Shown here: piece by piece, positions 32,812 to 44,608 of the stretch | Numbering within the stretch: position 1 is the stretch's first letter | How the letters are laid out: each line of letters begins with the position of its first letter | Source of the DNA: Voacanga thouarsii | Taxonomy: Eukaryota; Streptophyta; Magnoliopsida; Gentianales; Apocynaceae | Direction: 5' to 3' | Assembly (NCBI GenBank): GCA_026120185.1 | Contig: JANUWF010001161.1 | Span: 2,242,001 to 2,306,000 of the forward strand | DNA: 64,000 bases | The notes under the pieces: model-generated | Seen by the model: the letters and a program-made list of their open reading frames with translations, nothing else | Told to the model about the DNA's origin: nothing | Databases searched by the model: none | Program-made: the position numbers and the translations under genes

Positions 32812-32860
<49 letters not shown>
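32472..32860. repeat. Tandem duplication of about 188 bp, with (TA)n
   Basis: Blocks starting near 32472 and 32660 share AATGTATTAATATTAAATA, the TTATATATAATTTTTATTTT tract, TATTTAACCA(T/C)GTATCACCTTATGA and CTACGTGTCGTAATGGTAT / CCACGTGTCGTAATAGTAT. Both end in (TA)n runs (32632-32653 and 32814-32857). CACGTG, a G-box core, is kept in the first copy only. Confidence 0.8.
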
Positions 32861-32862
<2 letters not shown>

Positions 32863-33478
32863 AAAAACATTGATGATGTTATTAAATCGTTAGATTTATG
32901 GTTTATAACCTCATCCTTAAATATATTATTGGAAAAAAAATTGTTCACCACAATTTATTTTTTATTTTTAAAAATATCGTTTATTATTATACAAATTACA
33001 TAATTAATAAAATTTTAATTCAAAGAGCTTTAGAGAAAAAAAATAAAATTAGCTATTGAATTATTTTGAAATTTAAATATTAATTATTATTATAATTTAC
33101 TAAAGTAATAAATAATGAGAATATAACTAGAAATAATAAATTTTCTAATTCTATAAAATAATAAATAATTTTAAAAAACTTTAAAAGTGATAAATATTAT
33201 CTTTAAAACAGTAGGAGTAGTGCATTTTATGTAAATTTGAAAACAATAATGATGTTGTACAAAAAAGAACACTAGTGGTAGATAAATTGTGGGACAAATA
33301 TGATTTTTTTTTTTTAATGAAGATAGTGGTATTATAAATAAAAAGGAAAAAATGAAAAAAAAAAAAGGAAGATGTGAAAATAATTGGTGATTTCATTACA
33401 AATTTTAGGCACTACTCATTAATCTTTTTTAGATATTGACATGGAACAAACTACAGTAAGTGGTATGCGATTAAAGAC

Positions 33479-33557
<79 letters not shown>

Positions 33558-33876
33558 AGAAAATACTAAGGAAATGGTAATTTTTTAATTTGGCTTTTTC
33601 TGAGGACAAAGTCAAAAACTTTATTTTTTGAAATAAAAATATTCTACCTGAGGTAAGGGTTTTCCCGTTCAATGAACGTATAACAAAGCCTAATTTAAAT
33701 TTTAAAATGGATCTTATCCAAAACCGAATCCCCTCAAGTAGCAATGGCAGCCCCTATATTCCAGTCCGGTTTGAGTAGGGTCGGTGAATTTGGCTCTTCA
33801 ACGATATTTGGTCAAAGTACCGACTGATGGGCCTGTTTGGTGTGACGCTAAAATCATGAAGTCGGAAGTGGCATGG
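32861..33876. other. AT-rich gene-free stretch
   Basis: It contains poly-A/T runs and an (ATT)n microsatellite. No gene or terminal repeat was recognised. The 33700-33876 part is less AT-rich but shows no domain. Confidence 0.5.
33480..33555. repeat. (ATT)n microsatellite
   Basis: About 25 uninterrupted trinucleotide units. On the minus strand this reads as a poly-Asn run, which is not coding. Confidence 0.95.
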
Positions 33877-33884
33877 AATGTATG

Positions 33885-34290
33885 TAGAGATGGCAAAGGG
33901 GTCGGATCGGGTCAGGGATTAAAAATTTCGATTCCGTCCCCGCATATATTTTCGTATCTCTCTCCCCGATTCATTCTTGCTACAAGAAAAGGTGCGGATT
34001 CCCGCTCCCGGTCCGGACAAAATAATCCTCGGTCCCAGTCCGGGGAAGCAGGAAAGCAAGGGTTCGTTTGGGCTGAAAATAATTATAAAGATTTAAAAAA
34101 AAATTTACCTCCAATATATTTTTATTCAAAATTTTTTAATCATATAGAAAACTTTTGTAGTGATTTCCAATAATTTATATATGTATTATATTATTAGATT
34201 AGTAAGAGTAAAATTAATAATTAATAATTTATAATTTTTTTTATTTTTCCTCTTCTTTTCTATTTTAATTTATGTACATATATAATCTAC

Positions 34291-34335
<45 letters not shown>

Positions 34336-34385
34336 CTACCTATATATATATACATAAACACACACATTATATAAATTATAGGTAG

Positions 34386-34437
<52 letters not shown>

Positions 34438-34596
34438 GTAAAGCGGGCCGGGCCAGAGGCGGGGATCATGCAATCCCCGTCCCCGGTTGGTGGGCCAATG
34501 AATGAAACCCGTCCCCGGCCCATCCCTACTTAAATCGGGGAATCTCCGACAGGGCGGGGCGGGTCCTCGGTTTAAGTAGGGAAATTGTCATCCCTA
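33885..34596. mobile_element. hAT-like non-autonomous element, 712 bp
   Basis: It has a perfect 8-bp target duplication AATGTATG (33877-33884 and 34597-34604). The left end is TAGAGATGGCAAAGGGGTCG; the right end in reverse complement is TAGGGATGACAATTTCCC. The TAGGGATGGCAA-type terminus, GC-rich GGGTCGG / CGGGGCGGG subterminal repeats and 8-bp duplication are hAT hallmarks. The AT-rich centre holds two (TA)n runs (about 34297-34331 and 34390-34430). No transposase is present. Confidence 0.9.
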
Positions 34597-34777
34597 AATG
34601 TATGACCTAATCGCTCGAACAACCGTTTGGGTGGATTCGGTTTAAGTGATTCAAGCCTTTAAAAAAAAAAAAATACATTCACTTTTTTCTTTTTATTTTT
34701 TACTATTATAATATTAAAATTTTCAAATAAGTAATTGACTTATTTGGATATTTAAATTAAGTAGGAAACAAAGTACA

Positions 34778-35679
<902 letters not shown>

Positions 35680-35829
35680 TGTTAGAGATTTTCAAAATAG
35701 TTTTAAACTGTTATTAAATATTAAGAGTTATGTTTCTTCTCAAACATTAAATGTTTGTGTCTTATTGATACTAAAGAGTAATGACTATTGACAATAATTG
35801 TGTCTTTAATCTAGGGACACGAATAAGTC

Positions 35830-35837
35830 TATAAAAA
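35830..35837 (+). promoter_or_regulatory. TATA box in element H's LTR/leader
   Basis: TATAAAAA lies 150 bp into the candidate LTR and upstream of the CT-rich leader. Confidence 0.5.
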
Positions 35838-36192
35838 GGAATAAGAAGAGAAAGGATGGACATATACAAAATCTCTCTCTCTCTCTCTCTCTCTCAAAAT
35901 ATTCTAAGTATACAAGATCTATACACTCATCACAAAGTTTTCTACTGTTTCTTTTCATATATCTGTTCAAGCAGGTATACACAATAGGTTTGGTTTCATT
36001 AGTTCAAAACATAGTTAGAAAACATGGCTTTATTGTATCCCTGAGGATATTTTGCGAAACCCATTTGCATACCAGTCTATTGGTGGGCGAAATAAGCTTT
36101 AAGGAAAGCGACATTGTAATGCACCTTGAAGCCATCTTGTATTATATTGTTCTTAAGTTCTATCAGTCTTAAGGCTTATTTAGTGAGACAAG

Positions 36193-37767
36193 ATGGCTCT
36201 AACATCGTTATGTGAGATGGCTACTGATTTCATCAAATTAGAGCGATTTGAGGGAAGTAACTTTAGATGATGATAGAAGAAGATTCACTTCCTTCTTGCA
36301 ACACTCAATGTGGTCTACATTCTCATCACATCAAGCTCAATAGAGAATAAGAATGAAACTTTAGTTGAAATGCATGCAAGATAAAAATGGGATAATGCTG
36401 ATTATGTATGCAGAGGGCATATTCTAAATGGAATGTTTGAAGTTTTGTTCAATACATATCAAAGCATATCATTAGTAAAAGAATTGTGGGATAAATTGGA
36501 AGCATGGTACATGAAAGAGGATTCAACAAGTAAGAAGTTTCTTGTTAGTCGATTTTTTAATTATAAAATAATAGATGCTATACCTATATTAGAACAATTA
36601 AGTGAGATTGAATGCATCTTGAATAATTTCAAACAATATAACTTGCAAATAGATGAAGTTGTTACTGTGTCTTCTATGATTGATAAATTTCCTCCATCTT
36701 AGAAAGATGTGAAAAGAAGCCTAAACCATGAAAAGGAAGAAGTCCCTTGAAGATTTTCCTAATCATCTTTGAATTGAGGAAGAAATGTCCAAACAAGAAG
36801 AAAAGGTTGTGTCTCTCATAAAAGATCAGGATGCACAAGAGACAAGGTTTAAGTGGTGGAGGAAAAGCATTTTAGGTCAAAGAAACACCCAAGAGAATCA
36901 ACTAATACTTCTTAATTAAAGAAAAAGAAGAAAGGTTCATGCTACCATTGTGGAAAACCTAGACACCACAAGAAAAGGTGTCATGTAGAAGAGAAACGCC
37001 TAAGAGACACTAGAAGAAAGGTTCGTGCTACCATCTGTTGAAGTTGCGCGAAAGACAAAGGTTCATGTAGAAGAGAAACATTCTAGGTCAAAGAAAAGCC
37101 CAAGAGAATCAACCAATACTCCTCAATTAACGAAAAAGAAGAAAGGTGCATGCCACAATTGTGGAAAACCTGGACACTACAAGAAAGAGTGTCATCTTTT
37201 GAAAAAGAAAGACAAAAAGGATGTACCTCAAACAAAGAAAAAATTTGTTGCAATGCTACTGAAATAACTTTTTTTTTTTTTATCATGATAAAGTATAGTG
37301 GATTGATTCTAGTGCCACAAGACATGTATGTAAAGAGAAAAGCTTGTTTAAGACATTACAAACTTTGGAAAATAGAAATGTTATGTACATGGGAAACTCT
37401 TCAACTATGTTGGCCTAAGGCAAAGGGACATCAGAACTTGAATTTACTTCTAGAAAATGTCTTACACTAAATGGTCTCCTTTATGCTCCAAAAGTTAGGA
37501 AAATTTTGGTGTTAGTGGCTTGTTGAAAAAATTTAGTTTTAAACTGGTGTTTGAGGCAGATAAATTTGTACTATTCAATGGTGTTATATTTGTGAGAAAA
37601 GTTATTTGTATGAAGGCATGTTTAAACTTAATATCAAAAAATATATATAGTTAATTCTACTTATATTATTGAGTCTTCTTCCTATCTTAGACATAATCAT
37701 TTAGGACATGTTAATTTTCGTAGAATGCATGACATGGTTAAATTAGATCTTATTCCTAATTTAGATT
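36193..37767 (+). pseudogene. gag and start of pol, element H (copia, broken)
   Basis: The ATG at 36193 opens MALTSLCEMATDFIKLERF. Stops follow, and then an open piece (36433-36702) with copia gag features (SLVKELWDKLEAWYM, KKFLVSRFFNYKI). A zinc knuckle (CHNCGKPGHYKKEC, near 37150) is preceded by a duplicated, weaker copy near 36930 (CYHCGKPRHHKKRC). Protease-like WIDSSATRHVC follows near 37300, where Gly of the usual D-S-G is Ser. The pre-integrase motif (RHNHLGHVNFRRM) lies near 37690. Multiple stops and frameshifts mean it is not functional. Confidence 0.78.
36859..37195 (+). repeat. Duplicated zinc-knuckle module in element H
   Basis: A block of about 125 bp at 36859-36982 recurs at 37070-37195, an offset of about 211 bp. 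Both hold AGGTCAAAGAAA, CCAAGAGAATCAAC and the knuckle codons. A short third piece (AGAAAGGTTCGTGCTACCAT) lies between them at about 37015. Confidence 0.85.
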
Positions 37768-39320
37768 CACTACAAGAAAGGCAGGAATTAGCGAGGGATA
37801 CATCCCTCGCTAATTTTGCGAGAGATTAACGAGGGAAAAAAGAGATAGCCAACCATTAACTTTCCCTCGCTAATCCCTCGCTAATTTGCGATGGATCAAA
37901 GTTAGGTAAACGTGCTTTCTAAGCAGCGAGGGGAATAGAAAATCCAAATCTAATTCATAGCAAATTTAATACGGATTTGTGACGGAAATTTTATTTTTTG
38001 CTTTACATTTGTTGTAAAATTTAGCTTTAGATTTGCGACGGACTTTATAAAAATCCCTTGCAAATTTCATGGGGATTAGTGTGGAAAAAGTAATTTTAAA
38101 TTATAATAAAATAATTATCCCTAGCTAATCGCTTGCTAGTTTGCGAGGGATTATAAAGGGATTGAAATAAGTATAAACCCTCGAAATTCAATGGCTGATT
38201 TGCAACGTATTTGAGTTGTATTAGTGAGAAATAATTAGTATCACTTGCTAATCCATCACTGAATTTTTCTGTCACAAATCCTTGCTAATTACCAAGAGAA
38301 TTGAGAAGGCTTTCCCATTTTTGGGTACTCTAAATTTTTTTCCTCACGATACTTTAGCATGTGGTAAATTTATTATGCAATATCCTTATAAACACTAAAT
38401 TCTCTATTATTTGTTGATTTGTAACCAATCTATATACTTCGAATATATGTGTAATTATCATCGACAATTAACGAAGTATAGATTATAATTAAATGATATG
38501 CATGTATTATATTTCTATACAAATTTGTTATGTGTAGTATATAATAGATTGTTCATTATATATATATATATATATATATATATTTGATACATCATATGAT
38601 CAATATAATGCAAATATGAACTAGAATTACTATGAGAGATATGTATACGATCGAAGTTTTGTATATTATGTTGTTTTATATTTGTTTTGGGTAATAAATA
38701 TAATTTTGTGATTTTGTGATATGAAAGCATGTTAATACTAATTAAACCTCTCAAATTAGTAAGCTGCACAGAATCGATGTTAATTAAACCTAAATAAGCA
38801 CCATGATGATTATTTAGAATTTTTCATTGGTGAAATATTTCTAATACTTCATGATATTAATTCATAGCTAATGAGGAAGTAGGTAAGTATTGATAGAATA
38901 AATATGGTTTCTTAGCGGAGTATCGAAAAAAATGAGGAAAATGATATTAATCCGTCACTAATCCATCGCTATTCAGTGAGGGATTAGCAATGGATAGGAT
39001 ACAGCGAGCGATTAGAGAGGGATCCGCGAGGGGTTCAAAATTAATAAATTAAAACTATGAGGACATTTTAGGTGGAATCTGAAATTCAAAAAATTCGTCG
39101 CTAATCCCTTTTTAATACAATGCAATTAGCGAGGGATCATAGAGGTAGTAAAAAACTCTGTTGTCAATGATCCTCACTGAATAATTCTGTCGCTAATCAC
39201 ATGCTAAATTGAGAGGGATTATTTTTATTTAATTTTTTTGTTAATAATAAAATTCGTCAAAAATCCCTTGCTACTAGTGAGGGATTAGAGACAAATTTTG
39301 TCCCTCGCAAATCGAACGAC
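37768..39320 (+). mobile_element. CACTA (En/Spm-like) element terminus 1 with subterminal repeats
   Basis: The end CACTACAAGAAAGG interrupts copia element H. The next 1.55 kb carries many copies, in both directions, of a TTAGCGAGGGA / TCCCTCGCTAA motif. It includes a 13-bp perfect hairpin (37786-37798 with 37803-37815, loop TACA). Subterminal repeat arrays are the binding sites of the CACTA transposase accessory protein. The opposite terminus (ending TAGTG) was not found in the window, so the right limit marks only the end of the repeat array. Confidence 0.75.
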
Positions 39321-41819
39321 TATAACAACCCATTGCTGCACAGTTACTCTTTTCCCTTCTATTATATCCTTTTCGCTTTTCTCCGGCTCAAATTAATTCC
39401 ATCCCATCCCCCCGGCGACCCTCCCTCCTCCTTGCCTGAACTACCAGTGCCAAAGTGGAGTTGCAATTTTTTTTGCTATCTTAGAGTTTTCCCGCAAGAC
39501 TGCCGTAGTGTCTCCTCTTCTCCGCTATGACGGAGCTTGGGCCTCGGACTGCCCCCACCACAATTGCCCCTGAAATCATTGATTGCCTATTAATAATTTT
39601 CCCAAAGGTTTGGACTGAGTTCTTGGTGTTGTGAATGAACATTTAGCTGCTGCATTCTGTTGGAATATTGTTCTATCTCCTCTCCTCCACATTTTGCATT
39701 ATACAACTGCTTTTTATAAAATATAGACGAATCAAGCGATTGCTTTTTCTTTCATCAAATTTTTAACTTTCATCTGTTGTCCTCTTTGTTTTTGTATATG
39801 AAAGTTTTGATTGAGATGTTTAACATCTCAATTGTAAACACCTTGCTGCCTTGCTATCTATCTTTTTTTGGAAACTAAATCTGAATCATATTATGTGACT
39901 ATTGAGCTGATTTGAGATGCTTGCCATATGCATTTGTGGAATTGATTAACAATTATGTTCATTCTATGCATATTATTGGAGTTTTAGATTAGATTGTGCT
40001 AAGACTTTATTTGGGTTTGATATTGTGGCTGACTTAATTGGTTGAATTGGTTTGGATACATTAGTGACTTGGTAAAGTTTGAGGATTCAAGTAGTTGTAG
40101 GCTGTTAAGCTATCTATGAGTTTATCAATTGTTATATAATAGTTGAAGACTAAGTTTTCACTATTTTATTATTTTTCTAGAATCTGAAATTGAATTGCAC
40201 TGTATATTGTTGAGTTGGATTGAACAGCTTGCTAGTTGAATTCTAATCACTTGATTGATTATTTGTATTAATTATTACATATTTCTATTATAGTGCATTA
40301 AATTAGTTGGGATATTGTGTGGTAGTTTATTTGGATGATTTGATTTGTTAGATTGGTAGTGTTGTTGAGCTTTGAGGAGTGGTGTTGTGAATGTGTATTA
40401 GATGATTTGGTGATTTGTGATTTTATTAGTTGGTTTGTTAATATGGTGTTGATATGATAGGAATAGACCTTGTGCAAAGGAGTGTGACTTCTGATGGTTA
40501 ATTATCATAGTGAAAGGAGATTAAGTGGCAGTTTTGTAGACTATAATGAGAGAGAAACTTTCTTGCTCACTGCTATTCTTTTCCTTTTCAAGCCTTTTAA
40601 TTTCCTTTTGCATTTCCTAACCTATCCTTTTATCCCTATGGCTCATAAACATATGGCTACTAAGTTACCTTCCAAAATAAAGAGCGAAGAATGTACTTCT
40701 TCTTCTGCATAGCCACTTGCCAATACAAATAAGTTTGTTAGTGCTGAGACTGAAGAGTGGGTTGGAGACATACACTTGAGCTAAAGGGTGTTTATTACCC
40801 CCCAACTTGTTGAAGGAATTCTATGTGAATATGTAAAATAAGAAGCATAATATTCTGAGAAACATAGATACCACAATGATAGGGATTCCCTTTGTTTTTA
40901 GATGGTTTGTGAAATGGCATTTCTTGGAAGCCATTTGCTTTATTTTCTTTTTCTTTTTTTAAATTTTTACATTTCTTTACCTCCTTTCTTGACAAGCAAA
41001 GTAGTATCAAACTAATTATTTTATCTACCATTTATTATTTTATTTGTCCAATGTAAAGAACAAAAGCAACTTTAATTCCTTATGTTATTTTTTTACTTTG
41101 TATCATTCTCCGATGTGTGATATTTTTTAGTCTTCCTGTAATCCTACTAAAAGTGAAAAGTATAATATTATTATGCAAAGGTTAGACATATAATTTTTTT
41201 TATTTTATTTAATTGGACATATGAGCACTTCTAAGGTAAGAAAACCCTTCAATGGCATCTTTAGAACGCCGTAAGTGATGGGTGATCATTCCCCGTGAAT
41301 GATGGGTGATCATTCCCCATGGGTAATGGATGATTACCCTTAAGTTAGTGTTGTTGAATAATTATTATGAGATTATTTGTGTTTTGTGTGTTTTTTTATA
41401 ATGAATGTTGGTTGAATTGAGGTAGCTTAGTGCTTGAAAAATGTTCAATTTATAGGGAAAATTTTGTCAAAATTTTTAAAAAATATTTAGGATACATAAA
41501 TTTAAACCCTTTTTGAGAGTAGGGACTTCAATGGGAAACTCAATATAGATACTTACATCTTTACAAATTTTGATTAAAATTATAGTATCATTCTCTACTA
41601 TATTGTTCACATAATTTGCCCCTGCTCCAATGTTGTTGAGCTTTTTGTTCTATCTCATATACATTCACTTCCTATCCCACATACACTTGCCTTCCAAGTG
41701 GTGCTTTCATAATTCAATCTTTCTCCCATAGTTCAAAAAATGTAGAGTGATCATATAACATTTCAAAAAAAATATAGAGAAGGCATACTATTTTCGTAGC
41801 TAATTATCACCATATAACT
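39321..41819. other. Region of unclear content, possibly CACTA 1 interior
   Basis: No transposase domain is recognised. A C/T-rich stretch (39330-39560) and an AT-rich intron-like stretch (39600-40480) are followed by a short open frame (40494-40712) with no known match. Near 41273-41336 GATGGGTGATCATTCCCC occurs twice in tandem with a diverged third copy. It may be a 5' leader and intron of a decayed transposon gene. Confidence 0.35.
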
Positions 41820-43357
41820 CACTACTAGAAAAAGACTGATTACTAACTGTCAAATTCTGTTGGTAGTTATCCCATTTCTGTTGGTAATACTAGTTTACCA
41901 ACAGATTGCCAACAGAATTTGGTCCATGGGTAAAACGCTTGTTGGAAAGTGTTACCCACAAGAGGTTTTTAAGTCTGTTGGTAATCACCAATAGATGTCA
42001 CTGTTGGTAACAATATATTTCAGTTGGTAATAATTTCTTTGGGGTTAAGTATTTTCTGTGGGTAATTTTTTTACGTTACCAACAAACTAACTATGTAGTT
42101 GGTAAAATCGTTGAAAATTTTTGAATTGTTTATTTTGTTGGTAGTTTTTCCAATTGATTGTTTAGTTGGTAATGTTGTTGGTAATTTGCCAACAATTTCT
42201 TAGTTGGTAAATATTATCCATTTCCAACAAACTATTTAGTTGGTAAATGTCGAAAAATATCATGTCTATTAATAGCTTACCAACTACAATTCAGTTGGTA
42301 TTGTAAGCATACTCTGTTGGTATATACCAATAGATAAATCTATTGGTAAGCAGCTGCAAATTGTTGTTGTTACTTACCAACAACAATCTATTGAAAAGCA
42401 CTTACAGTTTACTGTTGGTAAGCACCTGCAAATTTGTGTTGGTAAATGTTAATAGTTTGTTGGTAAGCACATGTAAATTTCGGTTGATATGTACCAACAA
42501 ATTATTTTGTTGGTAAGTACCAATAGATTTTCTATTGGTAGGTAGAATTATATTATCATTATTTAATCCATACACATATTTAATAAAGCAATCTTACATA
42601 ATATTAAAAGTACATTCGTACCAAAAGTTATACATCCATATTGAAAGTACATCAATATCCATAACAAAAATACATCAAACTCTGATATGGAACAAAAAAT
42701 AGAAAAGTCAAATTGATATGACTTGACTTGCTTAGAATGAATCTATGGTTGGACGCTTTCTCTAGAATTGCTCCCATTGCGACCATCAGTAGGAGCAAGC
42801 AACGTAGGTGGTGGAGTATGTAAATCATCCGCTACTCTCTGGCTAGTATTTGGAGAATTTTCACTTTCTGTTGGGGTGAATTCAAAGGTTGACCTTCGAA
42901 GTCGTTGTTTGATTGACCTTCACATCATCCTACCTTTCGCCCCTTTTTTTGCATTCCTTTCCTACCAGGTGCTATCTGAAAGCAATGCATAGATTACAAA
43001 TAAGAATACTCGAAAGATAAATGTAGTGGATAAAAAAAAAATGGCATAAATAACTCTCTAACTTATACCTTAATAAATAGAACTTTGGTGAAAGGATCAT
43101 ATTAATAGTAAAGTGATGGTATCACGATAGAGCTGATTAGTTCTATTTTTTTTCACAGTTCATCGTCATCATCCTCTGCTATAGTTACCCTCTCATTCTC
43201 CTTGATGAATCCATACTTTCTAAGTGCCCATAAATTCAAATGGACAACATTTCGAATGAAAACAAGAGTCATGTATCGCAATCATGTAAGCTCACTGGTT
43301 TTTTACATTTGAGCAGTCCTAAAAATAAGAAAAAAAAAAAGGGACAACTAAAAGATG
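41820..43357. mobile_element. CACTA (En/Spm-like) element terminus 2, truncated by element F
   Basis: The end CACTACTAGAAAAAG is followed, to about 42545, by dense copies of TTGGTAA / TTACCAAC in both orientations. These differ from terminus 1, so this is another CACTA family. Beyond 42700 the minus strand has coding-like pieces. Element F's LTR begins at 43358, so the rest of the element would lie beyond F. Confidence 0.7.
42743..42921 (-). pseudogene. C-terminal coding fragment in CACTA 2
   Basis: The minus strand is open from about 42921 to a TAG at 42743-42745. It begins RSIKQRLRRSTFEFTP and continues with a Ser/Thr/Pro-rich tail (ADDLHTPPPTLLAP). Upstream on the minus strand, GCTTTCAG near 42976 looks like a splice acceptor, and another open piece at about 43155-43285 ends EDDDDEL. 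Its position inside a CACTA end and facing away from it suggests the last exon of the transposon's gene. Assignment is by position only. Confidence 0.35.
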
Positions 43358-44548
43358 TGTTAGCCCTAAGGGCTTTCTCCTATGTTTTGACTTATGACAA
43401 ATATTGATGTGAACTAACTTGTGTAATCTATATGTGATAGGATATGTTTGACCTCAATTCTTCTAAGGCATTTAAATCTGATTGTTAAACAATTCTTGAG
43501 CAATGAATTCAAATATGGGAGATCTAATGAAGTTCAAAGTTTATGAGGTTGTATACCAAGGAGTCTTTATAGAAAAACTTTAGACTAGGAAGTATTATTA
43601 AGGTATTTCTTAATTCCTATGTTTCTTTACCTTTTGATTCAATTGATTTTTACCTTGAAGCACCAAAAAAAAAAAATATATATATTTCAAAGTTTTGAAA
43701 ATTTCAGAATTTTGGATTGAGTAGTTTGGATGATTCTGCATCCAAAAGATTCGTCCAAAATCCTGTAAACAACATTAAATTGTTTTTACCTGAAAAAGTG
43801 CCATTTTGGACTTATCTTTTAGATGTAACGTCGTCCAAAACTTGAGTCCAAAACACGGGTGAATTTAATAGAAAAATTATAACCGTTGGTACTTTACTTT
43901 TTGACTCTATAAAAAGCCTCTAAACAAGATTAGACATAAGATTTTTGTAGCATTCTTCTAAGAAACACTATTGCTTAATAGAATACAAAATCTCATTTTA
44001 TCAAGTGCTTCAAAGTGAATTCATATTGTGTCAAAAAGGTAAAAGTATTTGTGCTTTGTACCTTAGTGAACATCTGCTCAAATAAGTGAGCTTTTACTGT
44101 TTTATTAATATTCAATCTCCTTTGTAGTACAAAGTTATGGTGTAAAACCTATTTGGGGTGAACCTTGATTTGATTGTTTGATTGAGAGGTTTTGGAAAAC
44201 TAAATGTGGTGATTCTCTCTTGTATGTGGTACAGTTTGATTTCATTAAGTTGAGTAAATGAAATCTGGTTGAAAATTCTTAAGTGTGAGCTTAAGGTAGT
44301 GGACGTAGACCTTAGTAGATCAAACCACTATACATTTTGTGTCTCATTTCTTTGCATACGTCATTGACTGTATTGTATTTCTTACTTTTGTTTGAATCTG
44401 GATATATCTCAAAGTGTTCTTGGATAGCTTTCTTTGTTACCATAAAGTTGGTCCAAGAAACTTGATGATTATCATTATTCTGTATATTAGACGATTGGAA
44501 AATTTTTAGTTTGCCAAAAACTTTATTCACCCACTCTAAGGTTTTTCA
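43358..44548 (+). repeat. 5' LTR of element F, 1.19 kb
   Basis: It starts TGTTAGCCC and ends TTTTTCA two bases before the primer site. TATAAAA lies at 43908-43914. GTCCAAAA / TTTTGGAC motifs cluster at 43745-43855 (for example near 43754, 43802, 43835 and 43847), consistent with the palindrome-rich LTRs described for Sireviruses. Confidence 0.85.
43908..43914 (+). promoter_or_regulatory. TATA box of element F's LTR promoter
   Basis: TATAAAA lies 550 bp into the LTR, downstream of the GTCCAAAA cluster. Confidence 0.65.
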
Positions 44549-44550
44549 TT

Positions 44551-44562
44551 TGGTATCAGAGC
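44551..44562 (+). promoter_or_regulatory. Primer-binding site of element F (tRNA-iMet)
   Basis: TGGTATCAGAGC lies two bases after the LTR end. Confidence 0.92.
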
Positions 44563-44608
44563 TTGGTCTACATATTCTTGGTTTAACAACCTTGTAGAAA
44601 AGATCCTC

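Larger units (their letters stand above)
35680..37767 (+). mobile_element. Element H: degenerate Ty1/copia fragment
   Basis: It starts TGTTAGAGATTTTC (candidate LTR start), followed by a TATA box and a (CT)n tract near 35875-35896. Copia gag then leads into protease and the GAG-pre-integrase region, which stops abruptly at the CACTA terminus at 37768. The LTR end and primer site are not clear. The rest of pol is not found further right in the window. Confidence 0.7.

Noticed and set aside
33451..33744. Poly-Asn open frame
   Set aside because: It is the (ATT)n microsatellite read on the minus strand.
33784..34173. 129-codon open frame
   Set aside because: It crosses the target duplication and left end of the hAT-like element, so it is a chance fusion.
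37786..39320. Possible CRISPR-like array of spaced repeats
   Set aside because: The repeats are short, occur in both orientations and at irregular spacing, beside a CACTA terminus in plant DNA.
40494..40712. Host gene at a short open frame
   Set aside because: No known match, no supporting splice pattern and a location between CACTA ends.
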